Of a DNA stretch of 64,000 bases, positions 1 to 14,223 are shown in pieces (the first letter of the stretch is position 1; each line of letters starts with the position of its first letter). The stretch is from positions 5,134,001 through 5,198,000 of the forward strand of contig CM043968.1 in the NCBI GenBank assembly GCA_014529385.2, read 5' to 3'. Under the pieces are notes generated by a model. That model saw only the letters and a program-made list of their open reading frames with translations, ran no database searches and was not told the origin of the DNA. The position numbers and the translations under genes are program-made. The stretch comes from Adiantum capillus-veneris. Taxonomy: Eukaryota > Streptophyta > Polypodiopsida > Polypodiales > Pteridaceae.

Positions 1-2409
<2,409 letters not shown>

Positions 2410-2651
2410 GTTGGATATTGAGAGAGGAGGAGAGTTGGAAATTGGTAGTGCAATGTAGAGGAGCACGAGGGGTTGGAGTGGCTCAAAAAAGTGTCATTAC
2501 CACCGGTGGTAGGGGTTGTAGTGGGCTTGGTGGTAGTGAATGGTTGGGGTGGAGGAGGGAAAAAAGTTCACTCCAAAGCTCGCTTCATTAAGCTCACTTA
2601 TTATCGTTCCCCCTGCTTTGGTACATTTTTGTTACTACTTGCAGACAAAGA

Positions 2652-3414
2652 TGTTAGACAATAGGATGTACCAAAGTAGATATTAGATTAGTTTACTGAA
2701 TGGAGAGAGATAATTTTCACACACAAGAGATTAGAGAGAGAGAGAGAGAAAGAGAGAAAGAGCACACATGATGTACATGGTTCCACCCTGGGCTACATCC
2801 ACGGGAAAGCAACCACTCAATGGCTTTAGCACTTCAAGCAAAAAGTAGGTTACAAAGGGATTATACCCTTAATAGAGCTCCCACCTTGCTTCACTCTCAC
2901 AACTTCACACCCAACTTCACAATGCACCAAAATACTCCACAATGCATTTCGTGTGTAGAAGAGGCCTTCTTTTATAGGCCAAAAGGGCTGCCTACTCTCA
3001 TGAGAGGCAGTCGTGTGTAGTCGCCCTTGTGTAGACAAGTCCAAGTTGGACTCTCCAATGCGCCCATGTGTGGCCGCCCTTGAGAAGGGAAGTCCGCCTT
3101 TGAAATCGCAACCCGCCATTGAATTCGGCCATCGGCCCCCGACAATTGACTTCCAACCACCGGCCACCGGCCATTGACTACCGGCCACCGGCCAACCGGC
3201 CAATCGATCGGTCGTTTTTTGACCACTTTTCGGCCGTCGTCGAACCATAATATTCTGGCAAAAAAGGAATATTCTGGACTAGCCATAAATTTTTGGTTTT
3301 TTGGCAAGTGATTTTTCTTCACACACAATGGCTTCTTCTCATAGCAGGGGCCTTACAAATGTACGTTTTTAATACAAAAAATTACAAGGGGTAAATCGCG
3401 CTCCATACCTAACA
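2652..3414 (-). repeat. Copia-1 3' LTR
   Basis: Read on the minus strand this runs from TGTTAGGTATGG to CCTATTGTCTAACA, giving 6-bp inverted ends TGTTAG/CTAACA. It contains a TATA box, a CCGGCCACCGGCCA-type repeat cluster at about 3150-3215 and a CT-rich tract (GA on the plus strand, about 2733-2760). Positions 3276-3414 are repeated at 4732-4869, which confirms the LTR start. Confidence 0.88.
2969..2977 (-). promoter_or_regulatory. TATA box of the copia-1 LTR
   Basis: Minus-strand CTATAAAAG lies about 440 bp into the LTR. It matches the plant TATA consensus and sits upstream of the CT-rich tract, as expected for an LTR promoter. No transcript evidence is available here. Confidence 0.6.
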
Positions 3415-3427
3415 ATCTCGCACTTGG
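3415..3427 (-). other. Polypurine tract of copia-1
   Basis: Minus-strand CCAAGTGCGAGAT directly precedes the LTR start. It is a decayed form of the common plant copia tract AAGTGGGAGAT, with a C interrupting the purine run. Confidence 0.75.
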
Positions 3428-3501
3428 AGACTGATATCCACATCAAACCTGTGACTGCTTTCCACCCTGGCTTCTTATCCTTGAATGTTGATTGAAGATG
3501 A

Positions 3502-4684
3502 TCAAAAGCTCAACTTCTCCTTGTTGACTACCTTTGTAAACATGTCTGTAGGATTTTCACTTGTGTGCACCTTTCCTAGCTTTAGCTGTCGCTCTTCCAA
3601 AAGAGTGCATATGAAGTGATATCTCACCTTTGTAAACATGTCTGTAGGATTTTCACTTGTGTGCACCTTTTCTATCTTTAGTTGCCCCTCTTCCAAAAGA
3701 GTGCATATGAAGTGATATCTCACCTCAATGTTCTTTGTCCTTCAGTGAAAGACTGAATCCTTTGCAAGATGAATGGCGATTTGACTATCACTATACAAGA
3801 CACAATTATCTTGCTTGTATCCAAGATCCTCCAAGAATCTATGAAGCCACAAAATCTCTTTGCTTGCCTCCATCATTGCTACATATTCTACTTCCGTGGT
3901 AGAAAGTGAGACCACTTTCTGTAACTTTGAAGCCCAACTTACTACTATGCCTCCAATTGTGAAGACGTAGCCAGTAGTGCTCCTTCGAGTGTCTTTGTCA
4001 CATGCCATATCTGCATCATCATACCATTTCAAGAAAATGTCAGTGCCTCCAAAACACAAATCATTTATGGTTGTCCCCTTATAGATACCTAAGTATCCAC
4101 TTCACAACTTGCCAATGCTCTTTACTTGGATTATCCATGAACCTACTCACAACTCCCACTACATGTGCAATATATAGCCTTGTCCAGACCATAACATACA
4201 TTAGAGAGCCTATCGTTGCAGCATATGGAACTTTAGACATATAGGCTATCTCCTCTTGTGTCTTTGGACACATATCCTTGGTTAGTTTAAAGTGACTAGC
4301 CAAAGGTGTAAAAACCAATTTTGCATCTTGCATTGCAAACCTTTCTAGTACCTTCTTGATGTAATCCTCTTGAGATAGCTTTATTGTCTTTTTTGTCATG
4401 TCCCTTGGTATCTTCATACTGAGTATCCTCTTTGCAACAGCTAAATCTTTCATTGAAAAAGATTTAGACAGATCCTCTTTTAGGTCTTTGATGTCCTGCA
4501 TGTTAGCACTTGCAATCAGCATGTCATCAATCAGCATGTTAGCACTTGCAATCAGCATGTCATCAACATACAACAATAGGATGATGAACTTCCCATCTCC
4601 CAAATTCTTTGTGTAGATGCAATCATTGAGTTTCATCTTCTGAATCCGTGATCCAACATCCATCAATTGAACTTCAAGTACCAC
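3502..4684 (-). pseudogene. Copia-1 reverse transcriptase (C-terminal) and RNase H remnant
   Basis: The minus-strand reading at 4684-4079 carries the copia RT active site LLYVDDMLIAS and the downstream thumb. The reading at 4059-3742 carries Ty1-type RNase H motifs ([29 protein letters not shown]). The reading at 3723-3502 carries the C-terminal HTSENPTDMFTK motif. Two in-frame tandem duplications stand out: a 36-nt repeat at about 4499-4570 that doubles the DDMLIASANM segment around the catalytic aspartates, and a 96-nt repeat at about 3531-3722 that doubles the last 32 residues. The N-terminal half of RT is missing. Small breaks separate the three readings. It cannot encode an active enzyme. 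Confidence 0.9.
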
Positions 4685-4731
4685 TGTCTTGATGTTTGCT
4701 TAAAACCATTTTCTCCTTACCTTTTACTTGA

Positions 4732-4869
4732 GACTAGCTGTGAATTTTTGGTTTTCCGGCGAGTGATTTTTCTTCATGCACGATGGTTTCTCCTCATAAT
4801 GGGGGCCTTACAAATGTGTGTTTTTAATACAAAAAATTACAAGGGGTAAATCAGACTCCATACTCAACA
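4732..4869 (-). repeat. Copia-1 5' LTR remnant (first 138 bp)
   Basis: This matches 3276-3414 over its whole length with scattered substitutions. It starts TGTTGAGTATGG (minus strand) and stops abruptly at the junction with the RT coding remnant. The TSD AAAGA follows it at 4870-4874. Confidence 0.88.
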
Positions 4870-4874
4870 AAAGA

Positions 4875-5213
4875 TGGCTTTGGAGTTAGTGACAAGTGGG
4901 AGTTTCCAGGTTAGTAGTTCCTTTTCAAGGCCGGATGAGAGGAAGGAAGAGGATGATAGGAAGCAAGGGGAGACAGATGATGAGATCAAGTGAGGGGAGA
5001 ATGAGGAGAGTACCAGAAAGGCTACTTATTACCATCATATTATTGGGCTTTATAACTCTAGCTACAAAAGAACTATACACAGCAATCAAGTAAAACCATT
5101 TAGCTTAGTACCAAAACTTGGGTCTATAGTAACAGATTAGGTGGCATATTACCATCGAAGATTAGTATTGTATAAATAGTAGTAAGTGAATGACTTTACA
5201 TGTAGCAAATAGT
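4875..5213. other. No gene seen
   Basis: Purine-rich then AT-rich sequence with short ORFs only. It is the right-hand continuation of the copia-1 target site. Confidence 0.5.
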
Positions 5214-5480
5214 ATAGAGTATCAAATTTGGTACTAGAGTACAATAATGTATCAAATTTGGTAGAAGATAGTACTAAAATTTGGTAATATAGAGTATCAA
5301 ATTTGGTACTACAAAAGTCAGCTGAAAAAAAAGAAAAGCACAATACCAAAAACTGGTACTACCATATCACAATAGTTAGCTAAAAACTATAAAGTATCGT
5401 ACCAAATTTTGGTAACTGTAGAGTACCAGCTTTTGTACTGTGGAGTACCAAAGTTTGGTACTGTAGAGTACCAAATTGAT
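5214..5480. repeat. Short tandem/palindromic repeat, TACCAAATTTGGTA type
   Basis: Degenerate units of roughly 20-30 bp recur, each built round ATCAAATTTGGTAC or TACCAAATTTTGGTA joined by GTAGAGTA. The core is self-complementary, so the array could form serial small hairpins. No coding sense. Confidence 0.7.
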
Positions 5481-5863
5481 AGCACATCAATAGCATTAGA
5501 TAGTAATGATCACAATAAGATTCTATTCAACAAAATTACAATTGATGTCAATGGTTAGAATTGTAGTTGGGACAAACATCAAATGGCTCCCCTCCTCCTC
5601 ACTTCCTTCTCCATATGGCAAAACGTTGTATATACTTTCATATATTTTTGAGGATAGTTTAAAGTGATTTTGTAGGATAGGGATAGCCTCCATGGGGAAC
5701 TGAATGGCTCTAACAAGTGGGAGTAAATCATCACCATTGGATTCTAATTTATAAGGGTATCGGTATCAACTTTTCCCTCATCATGGGCATAGTAGAAGCC
5801 CTCAACGAGAATTCTACCTCTTATAATCTTGTTATGACAAAGCTCCTTCATTCCTCTTGGTGC
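5481..5863. other. No gene seen
   Basis: AT-rich sequence between the palindromic array and the decayed transposase gene. Part of it may be the 3' flank of that transposon, but no terminal repeat was recognised. Confidence 0.4.
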
Positions 5864-7260
5864 CTAGTACATGGTTTTTGTGCACTTTACAAGGTAGAAG
5901 TCTTCTTTCTCCTTGGTTTTCTTCACTGCAAAGTTATCCCTAATGGACAATAATTGGTTCAAAACCTCAAGGTCTCCTTCATACATAGCAATGCTTAAAA
6001 CCCGAGTTATTTGGGAGAAAAACATATCGTTGTAGTTCTCTTCATCATCCTTGTCCTCATCACTTTGTACTAACTCTATCAATGGCTCGACGGAGACATA
6101 TTTCCATTCTTCAATGTGCTATTTATTATCGCATATCCTCCACTTCCCATTCACACATGGATCACAAAAGCATGACAACATTCAAAGATGCACATCACAT
6201 GGATTTTGAATTAAGTAGCCATCAACACAATGGAATGAGCAAGAGACTACAATTGGTCTACAATCTCATAGTGAAAAACGTAGCACATCATTAAGTGAAA
6301 CCAACCAGAAGACCCTCTTTGTGCTGACACTCCCACCTTCTCCTGTCGGTTGAAACCTCGCATTCAAAAAATTGACCACATCAGTCTCACACTTCATAAG
6401 CTGTCCATTGAGTTTTAGCTCCTTGTGTATTAGGGTTCTCTTGATAATAGCACTTGCACCATCATGCTCTCCTTTTCCATGTCTTGAAGCATAGAGGTTA
6501 TGTATCATATACCATCATGTCAACTAATAATACTTGGCTACAAAAAAGTGTGCTTGTCATGCCTTGAAATGTGAAGCATCACCATTTGATCATACCCAAA
6601 GATAACGCAAATGGTTTCCTTGTTGTTTCATCCACATTGCATGTAGCATAAAACAATACTGAACAAAGAGTGTGATATGGAGCTTATCATATCTAATATA
6701 TAAAATGTAGAGTTTTTTCAATAGCTCCTACTAAATTTTTGATGTATGAGATGTGCACCAGTATTGTTACCTGTGTTGACCACCAATGCATCATACTAGA
6801 TCTCATTCTACACTTTAAAGTTGTAATATTTTGCAAAATCAACAATAGAAGCCACAACATCTCTGGGAAACTTAAGGAAGCAGTCTTTAAATTGTTGGGC
6901 CTACCACCTAAACACAATGTTATGTTTGACGAAGCTTTTCAGATGATCTCAAAAAAGATGAATGAAAGTTTCCTTTTTCATCCTTTCCACAACCAATTCC
7001 TTTATCTTCTTCTCTTTTTCTATGGCATTAACTTTTCCAATACCCCCATCCTTAATATCTCAACAATCACATCCTTGCTGTTTGTTGTGATCTTATCTCG
7101 ACAAAATGACAACTTTCTTACACGACATATAGGGCACTCTCCAAGCAAGCATCTATTTTCATGATATTCATGATCCTTAGGGAAAGGGCACAATCTGGAA
7201 TCCAACAAGTTACTTATGTGTGCTAAAAAACTATTTGGTTTGCAAAACACTAACCTGCAT
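5864..7260 (-). pseudogene. Decayed DNA-transposon-like transposase, copy A
   Basis: Minus-strand fragments line up in order with the plus-strand copy at 15.9-17.8 kb. A Cys pair followed by LSFC (about 7150-7090) matches CNQCGAKKLRFC of copy B. HWWSTQVTILVHISYI (about 6750) matches YWYSSQMSILVHNCYM. HGKGEHDGASAIIKR (about 6475-6430) matches the same motif in copy B. An acidic tail ending DNFAVKKTKEKEDFY (about 5900) matches the B tail. In other eukaryotes the HGKG..DG..KR and aromatic-rich QVTI blocks belong to transposon-encoded proteins with a DFAENY motif; I do not assign a superfamily. Frameshifts separate all fragments. No terminal inverted repeats were found. Confidence 0.7.
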
Positions 7261-7429
7261 CACTATGTGTACTGCAAATAGAGCTTGTATATGGATGTTC
7301 TTTGGCATGATACCCAAAGTTATTTTGACGCGTTTGATTGAAAGAATCCTTAAAGTATGCCATCTGGATATTATAAATACAACAAGTATAGCGCTCTTTA
7401 AGTTTTCCAGTAGATAATGGCTTGAGAAA

Positions 7430-8680
7430 TGGTTGGGGTCTCCTAAATCCTCCAATTTACAACTTTCAACAAAGGTAGACCTTAGATCCTTAGCAAAGGG
7501 TGTAAGAAAGGTAGACCTTAGATCCTTCGCAATTTTCAACAAAGGCTGTTAGAAAGTTAGACCTTAGATCCTTAGCAATTCTAGCCAATTCCTTAAGGTG
7601 GGTGCATCCAAGATCCACCACTTTGCCATTCTAACTAGATACATTCTTGACACTTCAAATAAAGTGTTTGAAAAAGGTACATCCTAGATCCACCACTTGG
7701 CCATTCTAGCCACGTCTTGAAAGGTGGATGCAGACGTTTGTGTCTTCTATGTCCACCACCTTCCAATTTGAAATAAAGTGTTTGGGATAACTAGACCCTA
7801 GATCCACCAGTTGTCCATTCTTAGCACTCTTCCCCTGACCTTAGATCCACCACTTGGTCATTCTAACCAAGTGTTGGAAGGTAGATGCAATGGTTTGTGT
7901 CTCCTAGATCCACCTCAGTGGAATTTTGAACAAAGTGAATTCAAACTTTCCACGCAAATTCAAATTTTCCCGCCTAAATTCAAATTACCAAGCTCTAGTT
8001 CATATTTTGCCGCTAGGATTCAAACTTTTCCACCTAAATTTAAAGTTTCTTGTAGAGTGAAACTCAAACCCGAGATCCACCACTTGGCCAACCTTAACAT
8101 ATAAGCAGTTGTGAAGAAAACATATGAGACCATGCCTCACGAAGATGTTACAACATGAGAGCAAGGTCCATCACTTGTCCAATCTCAATTTCAACCCAAA
8201 CCTTGACCCTAAACCATAGGGCCAACTAGTAGCCTAGGTGAAATTAATATGATAGCTAGTCTCCTAGATCCATCTCATTGGAATTTTGAACAAAGTGATT
8301 TCAAACTTTCCCACGTGAATTTAACTTTTCTTGCTTGAGTTCAAATTTTCTAGCTTCAATTTGAATGTTACCACCCGAATTCAAATTACCAGGCTCCATT
8401 TCAGATTTTTTCATTGGAATTTTCCCGCTTGAAATCAAATTTTTGCGCCTAAATTTAAAGTTCTTACATAGTGAAACTCAAACCCCAGCTCCACCACTTG
8501 GACAACCTTAATATGCAAGCACTTGTGAAGAAAACATATGAGACCATGCCTCACGGAGAGGTTACAACACGAGAATAAGCTCCACCACTTGTCCAATCTC
8601 AATTTCAATCCGAACCTCAATCCTAAACCCTAGGGCCAACTAGCAGCCTAGGTGAAATTAATATGATAGGTGGTCATTAT
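7430..8680. repeat. Complex tandem repeat region (GATCCACCACTTG family)
   Basis: Phrases such as AGATCCACCACTTG and CCTTAGATCCTTAGCAA recur throughout. The clearest structure is a large tandem duplication: about 7895-8260 and about 8262-8675 share long near-identical blocks, including the AAGAAAACATATGAGACCAT and GGTGAAATTAATATGATAG segments, with a period of roughly 370-415 bp. The GTCCACCACTTGTCC phrase also dominates the 10.2-12.0 kb array, so the two regions may be related. Confidence 0.8.
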
Positions 8681-9584
8681 TTATGTTTAGATCTTTTCTC
8701 ATTTTATCCCACTAGGTCTTTATCACCAAGCTATAATAAATTTGTTGAGAGCCACCCCTTGAAAGTCAAAGTTCGAGACGTATTGGACAGAAAGAAGCCA
8801 AACAATACCAAAGCATACCTCAATGCAAGAATTAGCCTCACCATACTCACAAGTAAGTCTACTCAAACTTACACTATCGTGTACATTATTGTTTTCACCT
8901 ATAAGTATGTACGTTTAAGTATGTACATAGAACCTTTACACAGGAGTATGTGCAAGAGAGAGAGGGAAACAACACTTACAGTTAATGTGTGTTGAGTGAG
9001 AATTGAGTCAGATGAAAAATGAAAACAATATCCAATATTGAAAACACTAAACCTTGTATTTTTATGCACAAATCAGAACCTAAACCAATATCAAGAACTG
9101 AATCAAAATCTGAATCAGTATCTGAAACTGAATCAAAATTCGAATCGGAAGTGAATGACAGAGATTCATTAGCTGCACATGAAAACAGCAAAACAGAGAG
9201 ACATGCAAAGAGAGGGTTGGACCTAAACAAGCTTGCTTCTGTTTTTTTGTGGTGATGGTCTCTTGCAACATCTACGCTGCAACAACCCCGTATCTCGTAC
9301 CCGCCAATGGTATCCTACACGTGTTGAGTATGTTGGTGACTTCTTTGCACGTCCTCCTACGTCTCTTGCGTGTGCTGTGTGTATGGATTTTCTGTGTTTT
9401 TTTGACCTTTGTGCGCTTAACTCTGTGCGTGTTTGTTTCTTTCTGTGTTAATGCCACGTAAGTTGTATTATCCCCTTTTATATTAGTATTGACCTCGCTC
9501 CAAAAAGCAAAGCAGTTTTGTTGAAAAGAGATAAAACAATGTGATTTTATACGTTAAAAACTTCTTGTTTATTTTTTAAAGGGC
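8681..9584. other. No gene seen
   Basis: The only local structure is an imperfect short repeat of the GAATCAAAATCTGAATCAG type at about 9085-9150. ORFs here are short and in conflicting frames. Confidence 0.5.
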
Positions 9585-9880
9585 GTGGGGCGTTGCCCCT
9601 CGACCCCGCTTGGCAATCGCACCAGGAGGCGACAAGGAGAAAAAAGGCATGAGGTGCCGCCCCTTGACCCCGCTTGAATTGTTGCCCCAAACCCCACAGG
9701 GGCTACCACCCCTCGACCCTGCTTGGGGCGTTTCCTTGAACCCCACAGGGACTGCTGCCCCTTAACCACCCCGCTTGGGGCGTTGCCTCAAACCGCGGGG
9801 GCTGCCGCCCCTCGACCCTGCTCAAAACCCCACAAGGACTTCCGCCCCTTGACCCCGCTTGGGGTGCTGCCCCAAACTCC
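9585..9880. repeat. GC-rich minisatellite, unit about 50-55 bp
   Basis: Diverged units combine CCCCACAGGGGCTGCCGCC, CCTCGACCCCGCTTGGGGC and GTTGCCCCAAA. It is an abrupt GC-rich island in AT-rich surroundings. ORFs crossing it on either strand are low-complexity Pro/Arg/Gly translations. Confidence 0.85.
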
Positions 9881-10159
9881 ACTCTTACTCTTGTTGCACC
9901 ACCCTATTCCACTTTCTCAGTTGTGTTCTAGCTTAGATAAGCTATGTATCTAAAACCCAGTCTCTTTCCTTGCTTCACAACTCACCAAGGACAATCAACA
10001 TAAACAAGTGGTAGAGACTCTATTTTGGAGCTTAGAACTCAAAATTTTCCTTGGACATTGACCATATCCTCAACATGCCCAAACTATGCTCAAAGCTATT
10101 TTCATCATAGCAAGCTTGGGGTTTTTTTTTGAAATTTCACCAATTGTCAAATATTGCTT
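9881..10159. other. No gene seen
   Basis: AT-rich spacer between the minisatellite and the 160-bp array. Confidence 0.4.
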
Positions 10160-12040
10160 ATCAAGAGAAGCAAGGGCTAGGTCGTGCAATAATTCACCTT
10201 GGACCTTGACCCAAATCTTGAGTCCACCACAGTTCCAAGACATAATCTAATAGAGCAAGGTGTCTTCTATTTGAAAATCCACCACTTGGTCCACCACTAT
10301 TCCAACCATGTTTTCATTCAACTTTCACATTAAAAAACAATGTTGCTTTCTTATAGTACACCTTTGCCATTTCCCATCAAAGCTAGGTTCACCACTTATC
10401 AAAGCGAGACTCTTACATAGGGAGGGGGTTTTGGTTTCAAGATTCACCACTTGTCCTTATTGAAGCAAGTACTTCTTTGACTTTAGGAACCTACTAGCTC
10501 ATCTAGTAGTTCACCTTGAGCATTGGCCATTAAAACTACGTCCACCATTTTTCCAAACTATGCCCTAATATAGCAAGGAGGTTTTGGTTTCAAGATTGAC
10601 AACTTCCTCCACCACTTCTCCAAGCTTCCATTGAAGAAAGCAAGGGCTGCTCGGACATTGAGAAGAAAGGCCCTACTGTCAACCTTACTTCCATTGAAAC
10701 GAGAAATGGCTACTTGGACATTGGGAAGTAAGGCCTTGAAATTGTCCTATGTTTTCCATTAAAACTTATAGGTCCACCACTTGTCCAAGCTATACTCTAT
10801 TATAGTTGGTCCAATATTCACCACTTCTCCAGCCATTGGATTTATTTGCTTGTAGTTCACCTTAAACATTGGCCATTAAAACTAGGTCCACCACTTGTCC
10901 AACCTACCCTCAAACAAATCAGGGAGGGTTTTTGTTTCAAGATCCACCAGTGCTCCAATTTTGTTTCCATTAAAATAAGCAAGTGCTACTTGGACATTAA
11001 GAAGCAAGGCCCTACAATAGTTCACCTTGGACATTGCTCATTAAAACTAGGTCCACCACTTGTCCAACCTTTACTCTCATTTAGGAAGGGACTTTTGGTT
11101 TCAACATCCATCACTTGTCCAACCTTACTTGCATTGAAATAAGCAAGAGATACTTGGACATTGGGAACCAAGTTCCTACACCAACTTGGACATTGGCCAT
11201 TAAAACTAGGTCCACAACTTGTCCAAGCTTTACTCTAATATATAAAAGGAACTTTTTGTTTCAAGCTCCACCACTTGTCTAGCCTTAATTCCATTAAAAG
11301 AAGCAAGGGCTACTTGGCGATTGAGAACCAAGGCCCTAAAATAGTTCACCTTGGACATTAACTAGGTCCACCACTTGTCCAAGCTTTACACTCATATATA
11401 AAAGGGACTTCTGGTTTCAAGCTCCACCACCTGTCCAACCTTACTTCCATTAAAAGAAGCAAGTGCTACTTGGACATTAAGAACCAAAGCCCTAAAATAG
11501 TTCACCTTGGACATTAACTAGGTCCACCACTTGTCCAAGCTTTACTCTCATATAGAAAGGGACTTTTGGTTTTGAGATCCATCACTTGTCCAACCATACT
11601 TCCATTGAAATAAGCTAGAGATACTTGCATATAGGGAATCAAGTTCCTACAATACCACCTTGGATATTGGACCTTAAAACTAGGTCCATCACTTGGTCAA
11701 GATTTACTCTCATATAGAAAAAGGGACTTTTGGTTTCAAGCTCCACCACTTTTCCAACCTTACTTCCATTGAATGAAGCAAGGGATACTTGGACATTGGG
11801 AAGCAAGTTCCTACAATAGCGCCTTGAACAATAGCAATTAGAACTAGGTCCACCATTTCCCCAAGATTTACCTCATATAGAAAGGGGCTTTTGGTTTCAA
11901 TATCCCCCCTTGTCCAACCTTACTTCCATTGGAAGAAGCAACAGATACTTGGACATTGAGAAGCAAGTTCCTAGAATAGCACCTTGGACACTAGCCATTA
12001 CAACTAGGTCCACCATTTGTCCAAGCTATGATCTAATATA
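10160..12040. repeat. Satellite-like tandem array, unit about 160 bp
   Basis: The landmark AGGTCCACCACTTGTCC begins at about 10885, 11050, 11209, 11365, 11521, 11693, 11847 and 12007, giving spacings of 165, 159, 156, 156, 172, 154 and 160 bp. Each unit also carries a GGACTTTTGGTTTCAAG phrase, a second CCACTTGTCCAACCTTACTT phrase and ACTTGGACATTGGGAA. Units before 10885 are more diverged. No ORF is conserved across units, so it is a non-coding array. Confidence 0.92.
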
Positions 12041-12159
12041 GCAATGTCTATAGAGTTATAGTATTCACAACCCTTGTGTAATGTGTAATGTAACTTATAC
12101 ATTTTTTTCCAAAGAGAATTTATCTATAAATATGAACTTAACAAGGTGTTTCTTTCAAC

Positions 12160-13039
12160 TTACATGATGGACTTTGAATCTGGGGAAAAAGTGCATATGG
12201 TACTTGATAATAAAATTGTTGGTATTGGTTGTGTGTGAAGAACAGATCCCAATTCCACTTGTGGTGGTACAAAGATAGGGCAAGGAAATGTATCTATATT
12301 AGTGGAGGAATGTTTGAAGAATGTGGTCCTCCCTTTTTCTACAGTGCATACTACATCTCTCCAAAGCTCATTATGGAGTGTTTTTCGATGGCCTAAGCTT
12401 CTTTTACAAAAATCCATAATGAATGACAACGTAATTGACACAAATGAAAGATACAGTGAACAAGGGGATCATCTTGATCCTCTAGTTACAGATGCAATAC
12501 CTATTACAAGCCCGGAGTTTGAAATGTCAATACAAGAATCTTGGAGAAATCAAAGGGTCCTTTCAAAGGACAACATAATGATGCACACTATGAATGAAGG
12601 GACCATATTGTATGTATTTCCACATGATTATGTCAATTTTTAGGTACATGGTGATGACTTTGTGGACGTAGGTATTGAAAGGGAGAATGCAATCAGTGAG
12701 AATATGCATGAAGTGGGAAGCATTACTTTGCTAAAGTGGCCCATCCAACAGACAACCATGTTGGATGGGAGCCCATTACAACGCTTTGTTCTTGTTGATG
12801 GGATGCATACTAGACATGAGGATGTATCCAATGATGACAATGCTGGGAAAAAACTTGATGGTAGTGTTGATGGCCCTTTTCTAAGGAGGAAACGATACAG
12901 TTTCATCACAACAAGACTCAAAAAGTTCAAGCAACACCAAATTTTACTTTTTATCTTCCAGCTAAGTCAATTCAAAGGGTTTCATGCATTGACTGTTGTG
13001 GAAAAAAATGATGTCAGCTTGCAGGTAGTGATTTGGTGA
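12160..13039 (+). pseudogene. Possible transposon-derived coding fragments
   Basis: The plus-strand reading from about 12165 contains GEKVHMVLDNKIVGIG, a stop, then RTDPNSTCGGTKIGQGNVS and a downstream FRWPKLLL. This resembles the C-terminal domain of some plant CACTA-type transposase proteins (IVA.G...DP...GG..LG ... WP), by memory of the family pattern only. Two further readings (12302-12640 and 12662-13039) are acidic and Asn-rich and are not recognised. They lie just upstream of, and on the same strand as, transposase copy B and may be its 5' part. Stops and frame changes make all of it non-functional. Confidence 0.35.
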
Positions 13040-14223
13040 CAAGATTACGGCAAGAATTTTGGGGAGAGTCTCAAAAAGCATGCACAATTATGTATATGAT
13101 GTTCTATCTATATGCTATCAGAAAGATGAGAAGATGCGATACCAGTTCAAGATAAATGGCTCTATTGTTTGCTGTAGGTATGAGCTACATGGAATACGAA
13201 AGACATCATTTTACTACTACAAGGAAAATTTTGAAAACAGTGTGCACCAATATGTGCATGGTAACACATGTACATTGAGAAGAGGACTTCAACATACTAG
13301 TTTAGCAAGAGCACTATTAAATGAATTTGTGGATAGCAACTATGAGAAGATGCCACATAGAAGCAGAACACTACTAGATGGCTCAAGAGAGACTCAATTA
13401 GTGATTCCATCAATGTAAAAACAAGTTGACATTTTGAGCGAAATCAACATAACACTGGACCAAATGGGCTATGAGAAGAAGTTATCTCAATCTTCTTTTG
13501 GTAGAATTTGGAACAGTTTTTGGGCTATCAATTGCAAGGACCCACAAGTGTGAGAAATGGTAGATGCAATTTTTTGGTCATGGAGACCCAACAAATAAGG
13601 ACCATTTTCTAGAACTAAAATTCCAAAAAGTCATGCTCTAAAAGATAAAGCAAGTCTTGCTCATGCACATCAACCACGCTTGGATCAAAATTTGGATATG
13701 GCACCAAATTTGGATTAAATTATGCAGAGCTTCTGTTGTGGCTATAAGAGTCAATTTTGTAAACAAGATCTCTACTTGTATCAACCTTTCTTTCTTTTAT
13801 TTAATTCACAGTGTTTCTTTAAATTCATGCTTTGTTCATCCTCTTGACTTTTCGTGTTTGTCAACAGCACAATCCAATAACACTTTCACTCTATCTTATC
13901 AATAAGTTTGTCTCCTTTTTTCCCACTTTAAGTTGGAAATTCCCAAATTACGTGAATTTGGTCAATTTGGAGATTCCCATATTGTGGGATTTTTACCAAA
14001 ATACCTAGTATGGTCTTATGCTGATCTTTGTGAATTTTTTGTTTTGCTTGCTCTAAGATCTGGGTGTGTTTTTGAACAATTTCATCAGCATGTGGTACTT
14101 TATGAGAAATGTGAGAGAAGGGAGTAGGTAATGAGTATCCATATACAGTTTAAATGGTGATTTTCTCGTGGATGAATGGGGAGTATTATTGTATGCAAAT
14201 TGAAGCAAGTGAATGAATGTATC

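Larger units (their letters stand above)
2652..4869 (-). mobile_element. Internally deleted Ty1/copia retrotransposon (copia-1)
   Basis: The element reads on the minus strand. Its left end is a full 3' LTR (2652-3414) beginning TGTTAGGTATGG and ending CTAACA. Its right end is the first 138 bp of the same LTR (4732-4869). The 5-bp flanks are identical: AAAGA at 2647-2651 and AAAGA at 4870-4874, a typical copia target-site duplication. Between the LTRs only the C-terminal half of reverse transcriptase and RNase H remain; the rest of the 5' LTR, primer-binding site, gag, protease and integrase are gone. Because both outer ends and the TSD survive, the loss was internal. It happened after insertion, or was already present in the template that inserted. 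Confidence 0.9.
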
